Assembly (NCBI RefSeq): GCF_024347475.1
Contig: NZ_AP025488.1
Coordinates: 1,302,001 to 1,366,000, forward strand
Direction of reading: 5' to 3'
DNA from: Vibrio fortis
Lineage (GTDB): Bacteria > Pseudomonadota > Gammaproteobacteria > Enterobacterales > Vibrionaceae
DNA length: 64,000 nucleotides
Shown here: piece after piece, positions 17,301 through 25,872 of the stretch
How the letters are laid out: the number at the start of each line of letters is the position of its first letter
How positions within the stretch are numbered: position 1 is the stretch's first letter
Program-made: the position numbers and the translations under genes
The notes under the pieces: model-generated
What the model saw: only the letters and a program-made list of their open reading frames with translations
Told to the model about the DNA's origin: nothing
Database searches by the model: none

Positions 17301-17521
17301 GCCTGAACGGGATCGCCACTATCGTAAGTGACAGATACGGTTACGATGTCAGGTTCCAGGCTTGGGAATGCCTCTTTACGTAAGCCATCTACAGAGAACA
17401 AACCCACCAGAATCACACCGAACATGAGCAGATTGGCGGCGACAGAATTTTGAGCGAACCAAGCAATAATGCCTTTCGGCTGATAAGAGGGTTGCTGATT
17501 TGTTGAAGGTAACAAACTCAT
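14351..17521 (-). CDS. RND efflux permease (AcrB/MdtB-like, HAE1-type)
   Basis: This protein has about 1056 residues, the usual RND size, with 12 TM segments in the 1+5+1+5 pattern and two large periplasmic loops. TM4 has the proton-relay aspartates in 'GIVVDDAVVVGESIYSTR', and the C-terminal half has 'LSGVVVNDSLLLVSRFNEL'. It exports substrates from periplasm or membrane through a tripartite complex using proton motive force. An in-frame start at 17545 lies inside the upstream gene. The ATG at 17521 has an AGGAGG site, begins the normal N-terminus and leaves a 1-bp gap to the fusion-protein stop. It forms an operon with the MFP and OMF upstream. Drug range is unknown. Confidence 0.93.
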   Translation of the reverse strand: MSLLPSTNQQPSYQPKGIIAWFAQNSVAANLLMFGVILVGLFSVDGLRKEAFPSLEPDIVTVSVTYDSGDPVQAEEGIAMKIEEALETVSGIKHITSTSDSSGSHVSIEKETNYDLDTLLDDVKTKVDAINNLPVEADNPVIDKARMQEHALWVQLYGDTDRATLQDLAEQLKADLLSQSQIRDLEVKAKIDPMISVEVDEAKLQAYNLTLTDVSNAINAESSTSIATSLRNGDKTVRLKVSEQAYELEDFRAIPILNTTNGGQIVLGDIAVVSDVFEEDTFSLSRYNQQNSMGIQIVMDEYSDVISIVEQAEQVVETWKSSNLLPENVEIESWYDKSTLIKERLSLLAKNALTGIALVFIVLALFLNIRVAFWVAASLPFVFCGTLFFMTDSFMGLTINEMTTFGFIMALGIVVDDAVVVGESIYSTRRAEGDTLKSTIIGTHKVAAPTIFGVLTTVVAFVSIAMVEGKMGQIYAQFATVVAICLMLSLVESKLILPSHLAHVNTQRSDKKGIWNRIQQGADNGLEWVNNKIYTRLIKQALNFRYAVVLGFISLFILVIGMPFTGSVRVAFFPDIAGDTVTAEISMYNDSSFGQTQTNLLQLEANALDVDKQLRAIHGGESGISSVQVIAEEDKSGKVTIELSDEATYDSNQFADVWLANSENMEGVKKLKVLSMMEMVDAFKAELKANDEELLKEAANKLKAELQTVAGVSGIDDNLDLGEPQYRFELTDQGRALGMDTATLAQQVLQSFGGDIVQRFQRGKDEVKVRVRYPENDRQTLADIGASKVRTPDGTVVPLTTVAKVYSDYQQSEITRIDNQRAVYITAVVDKDQVASNELVAQLKNSIVKELNADYPTVNIDFTGEAEQQQESTDSMQSTFVLALIMIFALLAIPLKSYVQPLIIMVAIPFGIVGAILGHWLNDLTLSILSLNGILALSGVVVNDSLLLVSRFNELVKDKSLTIKDAIQQACTGRLRAVLLTSVTTFAGLAPLLSETSMQAQFLIPAAAALGYGILFATVITLVLTPSLLLIHNDINTLINKVKYKFLSSSRQLDLA

Positions 17522-17522
17522 G

Positions 17523-18776
17523 TTAGCCCTCCTCTGACATCGCATTTTCTGCGATATGTTGAACTACGCTGACTTTACTTACTGCTTGCGACACGGCTGG
17601 ACTCACTTTCATACCGACTTTGAAGTTGCTCAATGGACGCATCACCACTTTTACTGCGGCTTCATTTTGCGTGGGCTCAACGTAAATGTGATCATCTCGC
17701 TCAAACAGTGTGGTTGCTTGCGATTTGGTTAACATACCTTGCGAGTCCACCGTCCAAATCTCACCTTGCTGCGACAATGCCGATGCTGGCAACTGCCACA
17801 AGTTATCCACTTCTGCACCAGAAATCGTCGCTGTCACAAAGGTGCCAGGGAAAAGTGGTTGAGCTTGATCAAGCGGGTTATCGACAACTAATACAACAGA
17901 GCGCTGACGCGTATTCTGGGCGACATATTGATAGCTACGTTCTACCTGAGCTTGCCATTCGACAGACCCCGTACTGTCAGTAATGGTCGCCTTCCACGTG
18001 ATTTCGCCTTGTAGCGTTGAATTCGGCAGGTTCGCCCACTGCTGTTCCGATAACGGGATTTCGATCTCAATCCGATCGATGCTGTATAGTGTTGCGATGC
18101 TGCCCCCTGCGTTTAAGTAGCTGCCAGGCTGAATATCACGGCTTACCACAACACTATCAAATGGCGCTCGTACCTCTGTATTGGTCAAATCTTGCTGCGC
18201 TTTTACTAACGCTTGCTTGGCGTTCTCTAGCTTAGCTTGCGCACTGGCAAGTTGTGGCTCACGCAGAACCAATGGAGAACTTGGCTCCCCTGTTAAACCA
18301 GATCGCTCCCATTCAGAGCGAGCCTGTTCGCCTTGTCTCTGTTCTTCTAATAACTCTTGAGTTGCGGTCGCAACATCCGACTTCGCTTGAGTAACCGCTT
18401 GCTCGTATGTCGTAGTATCGATCTTCGCAAGTAACTCACCTTTTCTTACGGTAGAGCCGGCTTCAAAGCTGCTAGACAACCACTCGACACGACCGCTTAG
18501 TTCACTGGCAAAAGCAAGCTCGTAACGCGGTTTTGTCTCACCAAAACCAACAATCTCTGCATGATAGCTAGCCGCGTCTGTTACCTGTACAGCAACCTGT
18601 GGAAGTGAACGGATATCTGACGCTTGTTCACCTGCTACCTCGACCTTAGTTTGCGGTTTTGCTTGAGCCGCTTGTGCCATTTGGCTACCGTTATAAGCGA
18701 CGACGGCAAAAATAGAACCTGCTGCGGCTAAGGTGATAGCGAACGTGATTGCATTCTTTTTTAATGTGCTTTTCAT
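17523..18776 (-). CDS. RND periplasmic adaptor (membrane fusion protein)
   Basis: This 417-aa protein has an N-terminal membrane anchor (about residues 10-28) and the HlyD/AcrA layout: a barrel-sandwich half 'GRVEWLSSSFEAGSTVRKGELLAKID', a coiled-coil hairpin rich in Ala/Gln/Glu (about 120-200), the second lipoyl half 'EVRAPFDSVVVSRDIQPGSYLNAGG', a beta-barrel and a membrane-proximal domain. It links the RND permease to the outer-membrane channel. Its start overlaps the OMF stop by 4 bp, and its stop sits 1 bp before the RND start, so the three genes are translationally coupled. Confidence 0.92.
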   Translation of the reverse strand: MKSTLKKNAITFAITLAAAGSIFAVVAYNGSQMAQAAQAKPQTKVEVAGEQASDIRSLPQVAVQVTDAASYHAEIVGFGETKPRYELAFASELSGRVEWLSSSFEAGSTVRKGELLAKIDTTTYEQAVTQAKSDVATATQELLEEQRQGEQARSEWERSGLTGEPSSPLVLREPQLASAQAKLENAKQALVKAQQDLTNTEVRAPFDSVVVSRDIQPGSYLNAGGSIATLYSIDRIEIEIPLSEQQWANLPNSTLQGEITWKATITDSTGSVEWQAQVERSYQYVAQNTRQRSVVLVVDNPLDQAQPLFPGTFVTATISGAEVDNLWQLPASALSQQGEIWTVDSQGMLTKSQATTLFERDDHIYVEPTQNEAAVKVVMRPLSNFKVGMKVSPAVSQAVSKVSVVQHIAENAMSEEG

Positions 18777-20167
18777 GCTTTGTTTCCTAGATTTTCGACA
18801 CCTAGGCCCAGTGCTAAGCCTAAATCAATTCGGTTAAGTAAACGTTGGTACGTGGTATTGGTGAGTTGAGACTCGACGTCATAGGCTTGCTGTTGAACCG
18901 TCAATAAGTCGAAGATGTCCACTAGTCCTTGGCGATATTTCTCTTCATAACTGACGACACTTCGTTTGGCGCTCACTAGTGAAGCCTTTAGATACAGTTG
19001 CTGATCAGCTAATGAACCTTCTTGTCCAATCGCGTTTTCCACTTCATTCACAGCGGTCAGTAGCGCTTCTTGATATGCCCAATAGCTTTGCTCTGTTGTT
19101 AACTCGGCAATCTCGGCGTTGGTTTTTAAGCGACCACCTTGGAATAGTGGCGCAGATATCTGACCAAGCGCACTCCACAAAGGGTTGGCAAACAAGGCTT
19201 CACTTGGCGTTTCCGCCATATCCTTTAAACTTGCCGAGAGACTAAAAGATGGCAGCATCGCCTTATAAGCGGCATCCGTTCTCAAGCTCTCAGCTTCGAT
19301 ATTAAAAAACGCTTGTTGTAGGTCGGGACGACCCGCAAGGTTTTGCACGGACATGTTGTCAAGAGGGTTTAAGACTTCAGGAAACGCTTGAGCGACGTTG
19401 ACGTTAGTCACCTTGGTATTGAGCTCTCCAGTCAGTAATAGCAGGCTGCGCTTACTCTTTGATACGTTCTCTTGATATTGCGCGACAGTTGCACGAGTAG
19501 ACGCGGTACTCGTCTTGGCGTTATCTAGCTCTTCAAGCGTACCTAAACCCACCTGATAGCGGTCTAATACCAATGTTTCGTTGTTTTCAAGAATCGATAA
19601 ACGGCGCTGCTCTATATCCAGAAGCTGTTGATTGACACTGATCTCTAACCAGCCACGCATAATATTTGCAGCAAGAAGGTTGGTTGCGTTTTGTAGGCTT
19701 GCTTGAGATGCAGCAACGTCTTTTCTAGAAGCGGCTGTGACGTCTGCTGAGCGCTGCCACAGGTCGATTTCCCAACTCACGGTAACATCAGCCGTGTAAC
19801 TCTCGTCACTGCCTTCCGTTTTCTCTGCTGAAAAATTAGCATTCACCGTTGGTAGTTGGTCAGCGAAACTTAAACCCTCTTGGGCATACGCGATCTTAAG
19901 CGCCACAATACTCTGCTGAAGGCTTGGATTAGCGCTTAGCGCTGTCGATAGGTACTCGTCAAGCTCTGGTACATTGACAAGGTCGGTAATTAGAGTCGTT
20001 GGTTGTTCTGTTTGATCTTTCTCAGCCGTTTCTACTCGATTGAGTAGCTGCTGAATAGACTCATTTTGTTGCTCTGTTGCCTGCGTTGAATAATTGGCTT
20101 CGCTGGTTGTTGCACAACCCATAAGACCAGATAGCATTAGCGCAAGCACTGAATATCGAAACGTCAT
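18773..20167 (-). CDS. TolC/OprM-type outer-membrane efflux lipoprotein (NodT family)
   Basis: This protein has about 464 residues. The ATG at 20167 gives a lipoprotein signal (MTFRYSVLALMLSGLMGC, acylated Cys18) and has a GGAGAG site, so I prefer it to the in-frame ATG at 20197. Two outer-membrane efflux repeats follow, with typical 'ANPSLQQS', 'GRPDLQQAFFNIEAESLR' and 'YEEKYRQGLVDIFDLLTVQQ' motifs. It forms the outer-membrane channel of the RND pump encoded by the next two genes and is first in the operon. Confidence 0.92.
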   Translation of the reverse strand: MTFRYSVLALMLSGLMGCATTSEANYSTQATEQQNESIQQLLNRVETAEKDQTEQPTTLITDLVNVPELDEYLSTALSANPSLQQSIVALKIAYAQEGLSFADQLPTVNANFSAEKTEGSDESYTADVTVSWEIDLWQRSADVTAASRKDVAASQASLQNATNLLAANIMRGWLEISVNQQLLDIEQRRLSILENNETLVLDRYQVGLGTLEELDNAKTSTASTRATVAQYQENVSKSKRSLLLLTGELNTKVTNVNVAQAFPEVLNPLDNMSVQNLAGRPDLQQAFFNIEAESLRTDAAYKAMLPSFSLSASLKDMAETPSEALFANPLWSALGQISAPLFQGGRLKTNAEIAELTTEQSYWAYQEALLTAVNEVENAIGQEGSLADQQLYLKASLVSAKRSVVSYEEKYRQGLVDIFDLLTVQQQAYDVESQLTNTTYQRLLNRIDLGLALGLGVENLGNKA

Positions 20168-20284
20168 TGGTGCTCTCTCCCCACTTAGATGCGGCAAAGA
20201 TAGAGCAAGCAGGGTTAAGGAGGGGTTAACGCCTCAATATATTCAGCAAAAAAATGATTGGTTGAAAGGATGATTACCACTAGA

Positions 20285-20330
20285 AAGGAAAAAGAGCCTA
20301 ATGCTGAGAGGGGACATTAAGCTCTTTGGT
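20285..20330 (-). terminator. Terminator after the DUF3726-like gene
   Basis: AAAGAGCCTAATG (20291-20303) pairs with CATTAAGCTCTTT (20315-20327) with one mismatch. On the - strand the hairpin is followed by a T run. It closes the catabolic cluster and insulates the efflux operon. Confidence 0.8.
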
Positions 20331-20416
20331 TATCAACTAGGCAACATCAAGTGACAGCGTCACTCGGTGTTAGTTGTATCTATGAGTGGTGAGTTGTTTG
20401 GGAATAGCTTATCACT

Positions 20417-21163
20417 CTAGATCGTCTCCGGTTCCAATTCACCTGCGCCTTGAACGGATCTTTGGCTATTTTCCACCAAAATTGCCGTAGCTGTTTCTTT
20501 CAATATACTCCACTCTTTTTCATCGACCTCGATACCATTTTGCCAAGCATTGCTTTGGCTCTCATTAAGTGATGAAGAAGTAACGTGTTGCTCGTACCCT
20601 TGAGATAGTGTGCTCACATCAAAATCCTCAATCGACAGTTCAATTGTCATATTATGGAAATGTTCAGTATGAGTTTCTACATCATCCGACAGGAATAGCT
20701 CTGGAGCTACGCAGCCTCGGTTAAGAACATATAAGGTGCGCTTAGGGTTTGATCCGTTAGCCCAACTGGCACTGCACGCAATGCCCTTTGATGCCAGTTT
20801 TACGAGCTCGCTGTAAGCCAACCAGCGGTTATGGCAATTAATGAGCTCAATTTTTAGCGCCTTGTTGCCTACCATTTTTTCTATGGCGTAATCCATAATC
20901 ACGGGTAGATGACACGCAACGCTGCTTTCGTGTAGATCCACTTGAACCGTATTGTCACTGGTTATTGAAATGGCCACTGGCGTATCAGACTCTAACCCGA
21001 TGTAGTTGCTCGCATTATTGAAGTGGCGCACGCCGTCTAAACCAACCATTTGTAAGTCCGCCACCATGTTGGCAACCACATCCGCTTCGCCACAGCAGCG
21101 GCGCATACCAAGAAAGGCTTTGTTTACAGCCGCGACAAGTTCATTGTGAGAAACGATCATCAT
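20417..21163 (-). CDS. DUF3726-like protein of unknown function
   Basis: This 248-aa soluble protein has no signal peptide. The N-terminal part 'SHNELVAAVNKAFLGMRRCCGEADVVANMVADLQMVGLDGVRHF' resembles the DUF3726 family, which shares the helix pattern of malate/L-lactate dehydrogenase-like proteins. That assignment is from memory and moderate. A double-cysteine (RRCCGEAD) is notable. The start overlaps the stop of the 578-aa gene (TAATG), so the two are co-translated and probably work together in the betaine-type catabolic cluster. No catalytic role can be given. Confidence 0.6.
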   Translation of the reverse strand: MMIVSHNELVAAVNKAFLGMRRCCGEADVVANMVADLQMVGLDGVRHFNNASNYIGLESDTPVAISITSDNTVQVDLHESSVACHLPVIMDYAIEKMVGNKALKIELINCHNRWLAYSELVKLASKGIACSASWANGSNPKRTLYVLNRGCVAPELFLSDDVETHTEHFHNMTIELSIEDFDVSTLSQGYEQHVTSSSLNESQSNAWQNGIEVDEKEWSILKETATAILVENSQRSVQGAGELEPETI

Positions 21164-22899
21164 TACTTATCCTCTTCAAAGTGAGTGTGGTTAGCGACGT
21201 TGACGCTATGTTGTATGGGTGAAGACACCTGCTCAGGTAACAACGGGAACAACCACTCATCTTCATGGATTTCGTCTAATAGTGGTGCTCCTTGGAAGAA
21301 GGTAACGCGAACCCAACGGTCTGAACGTGGGTCGAACTTAGTCGCACCAAAAATCGCTAACTTACAACGCAACAAGTGCATCGGCAGTGACGATTTATGG
21401 AGTACGTTCATTTGAATGTCCCCCATCGCACTTTGACCTAGTGACCATACTCTTCTTGAAATCGCACGATATTGCGGGTTTTGCACTAAGAACTCAGCCA
21501 AGGATAGTTCTGGCGGGAACTGGAGCAGTGCATGGTACAAACGATATGCCTGACGACCGATGTCCAACGGCAGTTCACGCTCTTCTCCTGGCTCTTCTCC
21601 ACGAATCCCAAGTCTTGGCTCTTCTTTGTCTTGCGAGCGATACCAGAACCAATAGTTGTTTTCTGCCTTGGTGAAATCGGTCGTAATTGCCCAGCGATAT
21701 TTGGATTCTAGCAGCACTAAAATATCCTGAACTTTTTTCCCGCTTGGGAGTGACAGCATCTCGCTACAGTTCATCTCGTCTTGATGTGCATCCACTAAAT
21801 CAGGGTATAACTCCATCAAGCAGGAAATGAGTATTTCTTGGGCTTCGAGACTCATTGTTTGAGACTGAGTAACGAGTTGCTGCCATGTTCCGCATTTAGC
21901 CACGTTGATGCTCAACGAAGCATTAAACTGTTTCAAATCTTCAACAGCCTGTTGGTTTAAACCTTGTTGATGATCGTTAATCGTGATCACCTGCTCTAAA
22001 TGGCAAATGGCTTTGTTCAATAGCTGTTCAAGCGGAGAGGTTTTGTCTTCAGAGGCAGGTTGAGCTAATACATCGGCTAGCGCATGCTCACGCGTCGTCA
22101 TCCATTGGTCAACAATACATGGGTGATTGATTAGGTAAGGTGCCATACCTAAACCCGTTGCATTACCAACACCGAGATATCTCTGCAGACCACGGACAAG
22201 CTTCACCGCAGTATCGCCACCTGTTTGTTGTGCAAGGTAGTGAACCCAATCCAAGCTGAACTCACGTAGCAGATACACCGCACACATTTGCGCGCTAAAC
22301 GACTGGTTAAAATCTGGATTATTTTCAAGCACTTTAAAATCAGCAATACCAAACTTACCGTTGCCGTATACAGCCGTCGTTCTTAGTATGTAGCCCACTT
22401 CTGCCAACTCAGTGGGTGTGGGTTGCTTACCTTGCGCTAGGTGACTTACGATATGTTCAAATACTCTCACACTCTTGTTGGCACGCGCTAAAACGATCAC
22501 GTTATTTGGGTTACGCCCCGCTTCCTGCAATGGGACATTCGCTCTCAGTCTTTCAAGTAGTGCTTGATCGACATCACCAACAACCAGTGCAAATGTTACG
22601 TCCCACTTTTCAGCGATCACTCTGTCATTGCGCTCTTCATCTGCGATCTCATCGCAAAAGACAACCAAATGATAAACATGGGTTGGCGTCGCCAATTTAT
22701 AGATCACATGACCAAAGCCTCTTGGGCACAATTGCCAATCATGCTTAGTAACCTGCCATTGCTGTTGTGCCATTTTTCGAATCAGCGTTCTCACAAAGCT
22801 GATACGAGTTTGGTGCATTGCGCCTAGCCTTTCTGGCGCCATAACACTCTCTGCATTACGTAGTTCGGATTCAGTGTAGGTTGAACGATGTGCATCCAT
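21163..22899 (-). CDS. Conserved protein of unknown function (578 aa)
   Basis: This is a large soluble protein with no signal peptide, no TM segment and no motif I recognise. I choose the ATG at 22899, which has an AAGGTGG site 8 nt upstream, over a GTG at 22911. Visible features are 'HVYHLVVFCDEIADEERNDRVIAEKWDVTFALV' near residue 75-110, 'RYLGVGNATGLGMAPYLINHPCIVDQW' near 245-270, and 'DKEEPRLGIRGEEPGEERELPLDIGR' near 430-455. It overlaps the DUF3726-like gene downstream and follows the BCCT transporter gene by about 120 bp, so it is probably part of the same catabolic function. It may be a cofactor-related or accessory protein, but nothing in the sequence proves it. Confidence 0.65.
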   Translation of the reverse strand: MDAHRSTYTESELRNAESVMAPERLGAMHQTRISFVRTLIRKMAQQQWQVTKHDWQLCPRGFGHVIYKLATPTHVYHLVVFCDEIADEERNDRVIAEKWDVTFALVVGDVDQALLERLRANVPLQEAGRNPNNVIVLARANKSVRVFEHIVSHLAQGKQPTPTELAEVGYILRTTAVYGNGKFGIADFKVLENNPDFNQSFSAQMCAVYLLREFSLDWVHYLAQQTGGDTAVKLVRGLQRYLGVGNATGLGMAPYLINHPCIVDQWMTTREHALADVLAQPASEDKTSPLEQLLNKAICHLEQVITINDHQQGLNQQAVEDLKQFNASLSINVAKCGTWQQLVTQSQTMSLEAQEILISCLMELYPDLVDAHQDEMNCSEMLSLPSGKKVQDILVLLESKYRWAITTDFTKAENNYWFWYRSQDKEEPRLGIRGEEPGEERELPLDIGRQAYRLYHALLQFPPELSLAEFLVQNPQYRAISRRVWSLGQSAMGDIQMNVLHKSSLPMHLLRCKLAIFGATKFDPRSDRWVRVTFFQGAPLLDEIHEDEWLFPLLPEQVSSPIQHSVNVANHTHFEEDK

Positions 22900-22979
22900 T
22901 TTGCTCACCACCTTTATAGTTATTTAGTATCACTAACCGTTCCCAGCCGAGGGTTAGTTTTCACGTTATTGAATGAAAT

Positions 22980-22998
22980 GGGGCGAGCTTTCCGCCCC
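22980..22998 (-). terminator. Hairpin after BCCT transporter gene
   Basis: GGGGCG, a 7-nt loop and CGCCCC lie 19 bp after the BCCT stop (- strand). Only a weak T-rich stretch (ATTTCATT) follows, so this may be a partial terminator lowering expression of the two downstream genes. Confidence 0.5.
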
Positions 22999-23016
22999 TG
23001 ATTATTATTATTTTGT

Positions 23017-24645
23017 TTATAGGCCCTGCTCTTTTGCCATCTTGATTGCAATTTGTGGCGCATTCCAAAGTGACGGTAAAAGAATCAGAGAAACCGGTAC
23101 TGCTGTTATTACGATGAACGATTGCAGTGCAGATATCCCACCCGAGCCCAATGAGATGAGGATCAAGGCGGTCACACCCATTGCAACACCCCAGAATGTA
23201 CGAATGATGGCATTTGGCTCTGTCTCACCGCTGATCACAACACTGATCGTGTAAGTCATTGAGTCACCCGTTGTGACAATGAAGATCGTGGTTAGAATCA
23301 GGAACAAGATTGACACCAACATCGGCATTGGTAGCTGCTGCGTTACAGCCAACAGAGCGCCCGGCAAGTTAAACCCTTCAAATGCCTTACTCACACTACC
23401 TGGGTCAGCAATTTCAAACGCTAGACCAGAGCCGCCTACGATAGTGAACCAGAAGCAGGTAACTAGCGGCGCAACAACACTAATCGTCGTCACAATCTGG
23501 CGAATGTTTCTACCACGTGAGATACGTGCAATAAAGATAGCCATCATTGGGCCGTAACCTAGGAACCAACCCCAGAAGAATACCGTCCACCAGCTTAGCC
23601 AACCTTCATCACCACGATATGTCGCCATTGGGATGAAGTTATCCAACATGCTACCAACGCCTTGGATATAACCATTGAAGATAAAGTTGGTTGGACCAAA
23701 CAGTAGGATGTAAACCATCAGCGCCATCGCAAGAATCACGTTGTAGCGACTTAACATTTGCATACCACGGTTCAGACCACTCAGCGCAGACAACGTATAC
23801 AGAGCAATAGCAAACAAGATGATAATAAGTTGAGTTGTAAAGCCATCAGGTATCTCGAACAAAGCATTCAATGCGTAGCTCACTTGTAGCCCTAAGAAGC
23901 CAATAGGACCAATGGTTCCCGCCGCAACCGCAACAATACAACAAGCATCAATCAGTGCGCCTGTATGTCCTTTTAGTGCGCGCTCGCCAAGCACAGGATA
24001 AAGCAAGATACGTGGTTTCAGTGGCAAGCCTTTGTCATAATGAAGATGCATCACGACAATCGAAGTCAAGCTACCAACAATCGCCCAAGCTAAGAAACCC
24101 CAGTGCATGAAAGATTGTGACAATGCGTTCACCGCCCCTTGTTGAGCGCTCTCTTGTGCGCCATACAAAGGTGGTGGGCTTACATAGTGTGCGATAGGCT
24201 CTGCCGCTGCCCAGAACACGCCGCCACCCGCAAGCAGTGTACAGAAGATGATCGCCATCCAACGGAAGCCATCCATTTCAGGCTTATCTGTTCCACCAAG
24301 AACTACCTTGCCTGTTCGCCCTGCCGCCAAGCCAAGACCAATAAGAAAAGTAAGCAAAAGAAGCAGCTGCCAGTACGGACCAAAGACTTTCACTGACCAT
24401 GCAAAGCCGCTATTTACTAGGCTAGATAAGAGTTCGCCATCATAAAGTGCTAAAGCAACAAACAGTGCGATGAACCCGCCGCTGTACCATAGAGCTGGGT
24501 TACTCAGTCCCAGTTTGTCGTTATTTACGTCCTTAGTATTATTCGCTGTATTCGAATCTGACTTCTGTTTGTCCTTCTTCGACGATGCATTCATGCTCGC
24601 GGCTTCCAGACCATTCGGTTTCACGCTATTGGTTAAATCAGACAT
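23017..24645 (-). CDS. BCCT-family betaine/choline/carnitine-type transporter
   Basis: This 542-aa protein has a 45-residue charged, low-complexity N-terminus followed by 12 TM segments. The BCCT signature is present as 'FWGWFLGYGPMMAIFIAR' followed by ISRGR. In betaine and choline carriers of this family the helix usually reads with paired tryptophans (YWAWWxSWxPF). Here it reads FWGWFLGYGPMM, so the aromatic cage is changed and the substrate may differ from glycine betaine. It sits between the M19 protein and two unknown genes on the same strand, so it is likely the importer for the compound degraded by the cluster. Sodium or proton coupling cannot be decided by eye. Confidence 0.9.
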   Translation of the reverse strand: MSDLTNSVKPNGLEAASMNASSKKDKQKSDSNTANNTKDVNNDKLGLSNPALWYSGGFIALFVALALYDGELLSSLVNSGFAWSVKVFGPYWQLLLLLTFLIGLGLAAGRTGKVVLGGTDKPEMDGFRWMAIIFCTLLAGGGVFWAAAEPIAHYVSPPPLYGAQESAQQGAVNALSQSFMHWGFLAWAIVGSLTSIVVMHLHYDKGLPLKPRILLYPVLGERALKGHTGALIDACCIVAVAAGTIGPIGFLGLQVSYALNALFEIPDGFTTQLIIILFAIALYTLSALSGLNRGMQMLSRYNVILAMALMVYILLFGPTNFIFNGYIQGVGSMLDNFIPMATYRGDEGWLSWWTVFFWGWFLGYGPMMAIFIARISRGRNIRQIVTTISVVAPLVTCFWFTIVGGSGLAFEIADPGSVSKAFEGFNLPGALLAVTQQLPMPMLVSILFLILTTIFIVTTGDSMTYTISVVISGETEPNAIIRTFWGVAMGVTALILISLGSGGISALQSFIVITAVPVSLILLPSLWNAPQIAIKMAKEQGL

Positions 24646-24789
24646 ACTCTGACTCCAGAGGTTTCTTTGCAGCTGTCATAACAATGATGACTGCAAGCGG
24701 TGTATTTAACACCTGCCCTGTTATTGTTGTCTTGGGCAGGCTAGTCCATGTTTAGGTCTATCTGGTATAAGGTTTCCTTTTGCTTCGTC

Positions 24790-25785
24790 CTACCCTTTAG
24801 CAAGTGGCTCTAGGCCGTCTTGTAAAAAGTTAAACCAGTTTTCACCTAGTATTTTTCCAGCCTCTGCTTCACTGAAGCCGTGGCTTATCAAACCGTTATA
24901 AATATTTTCCATGCCAGCACTTCCACAGAACCATGGCAGTGCATCTGGCCATCCTGAGTTGCTCGCAGAGCCTTCTCCATAATCCATCGCTTTAGACCAG
25001 CGACCATTACGCATCCACTCCAATACCGATTGAGGTTGGTTCAGGCACAGATCGCTGCCAATGCCTAGGTGCTCAACGCCGACCATATCTGCTGTTTTTG
25101 CAACCATTTGGCAAAAGTCTTCAAGGGTACATTGGCTACCGTTTGGTAGATGGAATGGGTACAAACTGAAGCCAATCAAACCACCACGTGCGGTTAGCGC
25201 TTTGATCACCTCATTAGATTTGTTTCGCAATGCATCGTGTGCAAAGGTAGGGTTAGCATGGCTAATACAGATTGGACGTGAAGAGAGGTCAATCGCTTCA
25301 AGTGTTGAGCGTTCTGCACTGTGCGACATGTCGATGATCATGCCGACCCGGTTCATCTCTTCTATCGCTTGCTTACCAAAGCGAGTAACACCCGTATCGT
25401 GCTGCTCATAACAACCTGTCGCTAATAGGCTTTGGTTGTTGTAAGTCAGCTGCATGATCAAAAGCCCTTGCTGACGCATCACTTCGATCAAACCAATCTC
25501 ATCATCAATTGGAGAGCAGTTTTGTGCGCCCATGAAGATGCCCACTTTGCCTAGCTGTTTGGCTTTTTCGACATCTGCCATTGAGTGGATTGGCATAATA
25601 AGGTCGGCGTTTTGCTCAAACCTTAGGTTCCATTCAGCAAAGCGAGTCAGAGTTTCACGAGCATTTTCGTGATAAACAATCGTTGCGTGTACTGCCGTAA
25701 TGCCGCTGGCTTTCAATGTTTGAAAATATTCGCGATCCCAATTGCAGTACTGTAATCCATCGATAACTATTCGTTGCTGGTACAT
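24790..25785 (-). CDS. Membrane-dipeptidase (M19)-like hydrolase, first metal motif missing
   Basis: This protein has about 331 residues. The ATG at 25785 has AGGAG 6 nt upstream, so it is preferred to one at 25809. M19 family landmarks are visible: 'QLTYNNQS', 'GMIIDMSHSAERSTLEAI', 'RPICISHANP', 'GVEHLGIGSDL' and 'ILGENWFNFL'. The usual N-terminal zinc motif DGHxD is replaced by IDGLQYCNWD, so one metal site should be altered. Members of this sub-type are found beside betaine-type catabolic genes, so it may act on something other than dipeptides. It is 87 bp downstream of the aldehyde dehydrogenase gene, same strand. A catabolic hydrolase role is likely but the substrate is unknown. Confidence 0.78.
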   Translation of the reverse strand: MYQQRIVIDGLQYCNWDREYFQTLKASGITAVHATIVYHENARETLTRFAEWNLRFEQNADLIMPIHSMADVEKAKQLGKVGIFMGAQNCSPIDDEIGLIEVMRQQGLLIMQLTYNNQSLLATGCYEQHDTGVTRFGKQAIEEMNRVGMIIDMSHSAERSTLEAIDLSSRPICISHANPTFAHDALRNKSNEVIKALTARGGLIGFSLYPFHLPNGSQCTLEDFCQMVAKTADMVGVEHLGIGSDLCLNQPQSVLEWMRNGRWSKAMDYGEGSASNSGWPDALPWFCGSAGMENIYNGLISHGFSEAEAGKILGENWFNFLQDGLEPLAKG

Positions 25786-25872
25786 AACCACTCCTGTTGA
25801 ATAACTCAAAATCGAACGTTTAATTCAGCCCGAGCCACACTCGGGCTTGATCCTTGTTCAGTGACAAAGGCG

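Noticed and set aside
24712..24740. CCTGCCC...GGGCAGG hairpin between the M19 and BCCT genes
   Set aside because: The 15-nt loop and lack of a T run make it a weak terminator; it may be chance or a processing site.
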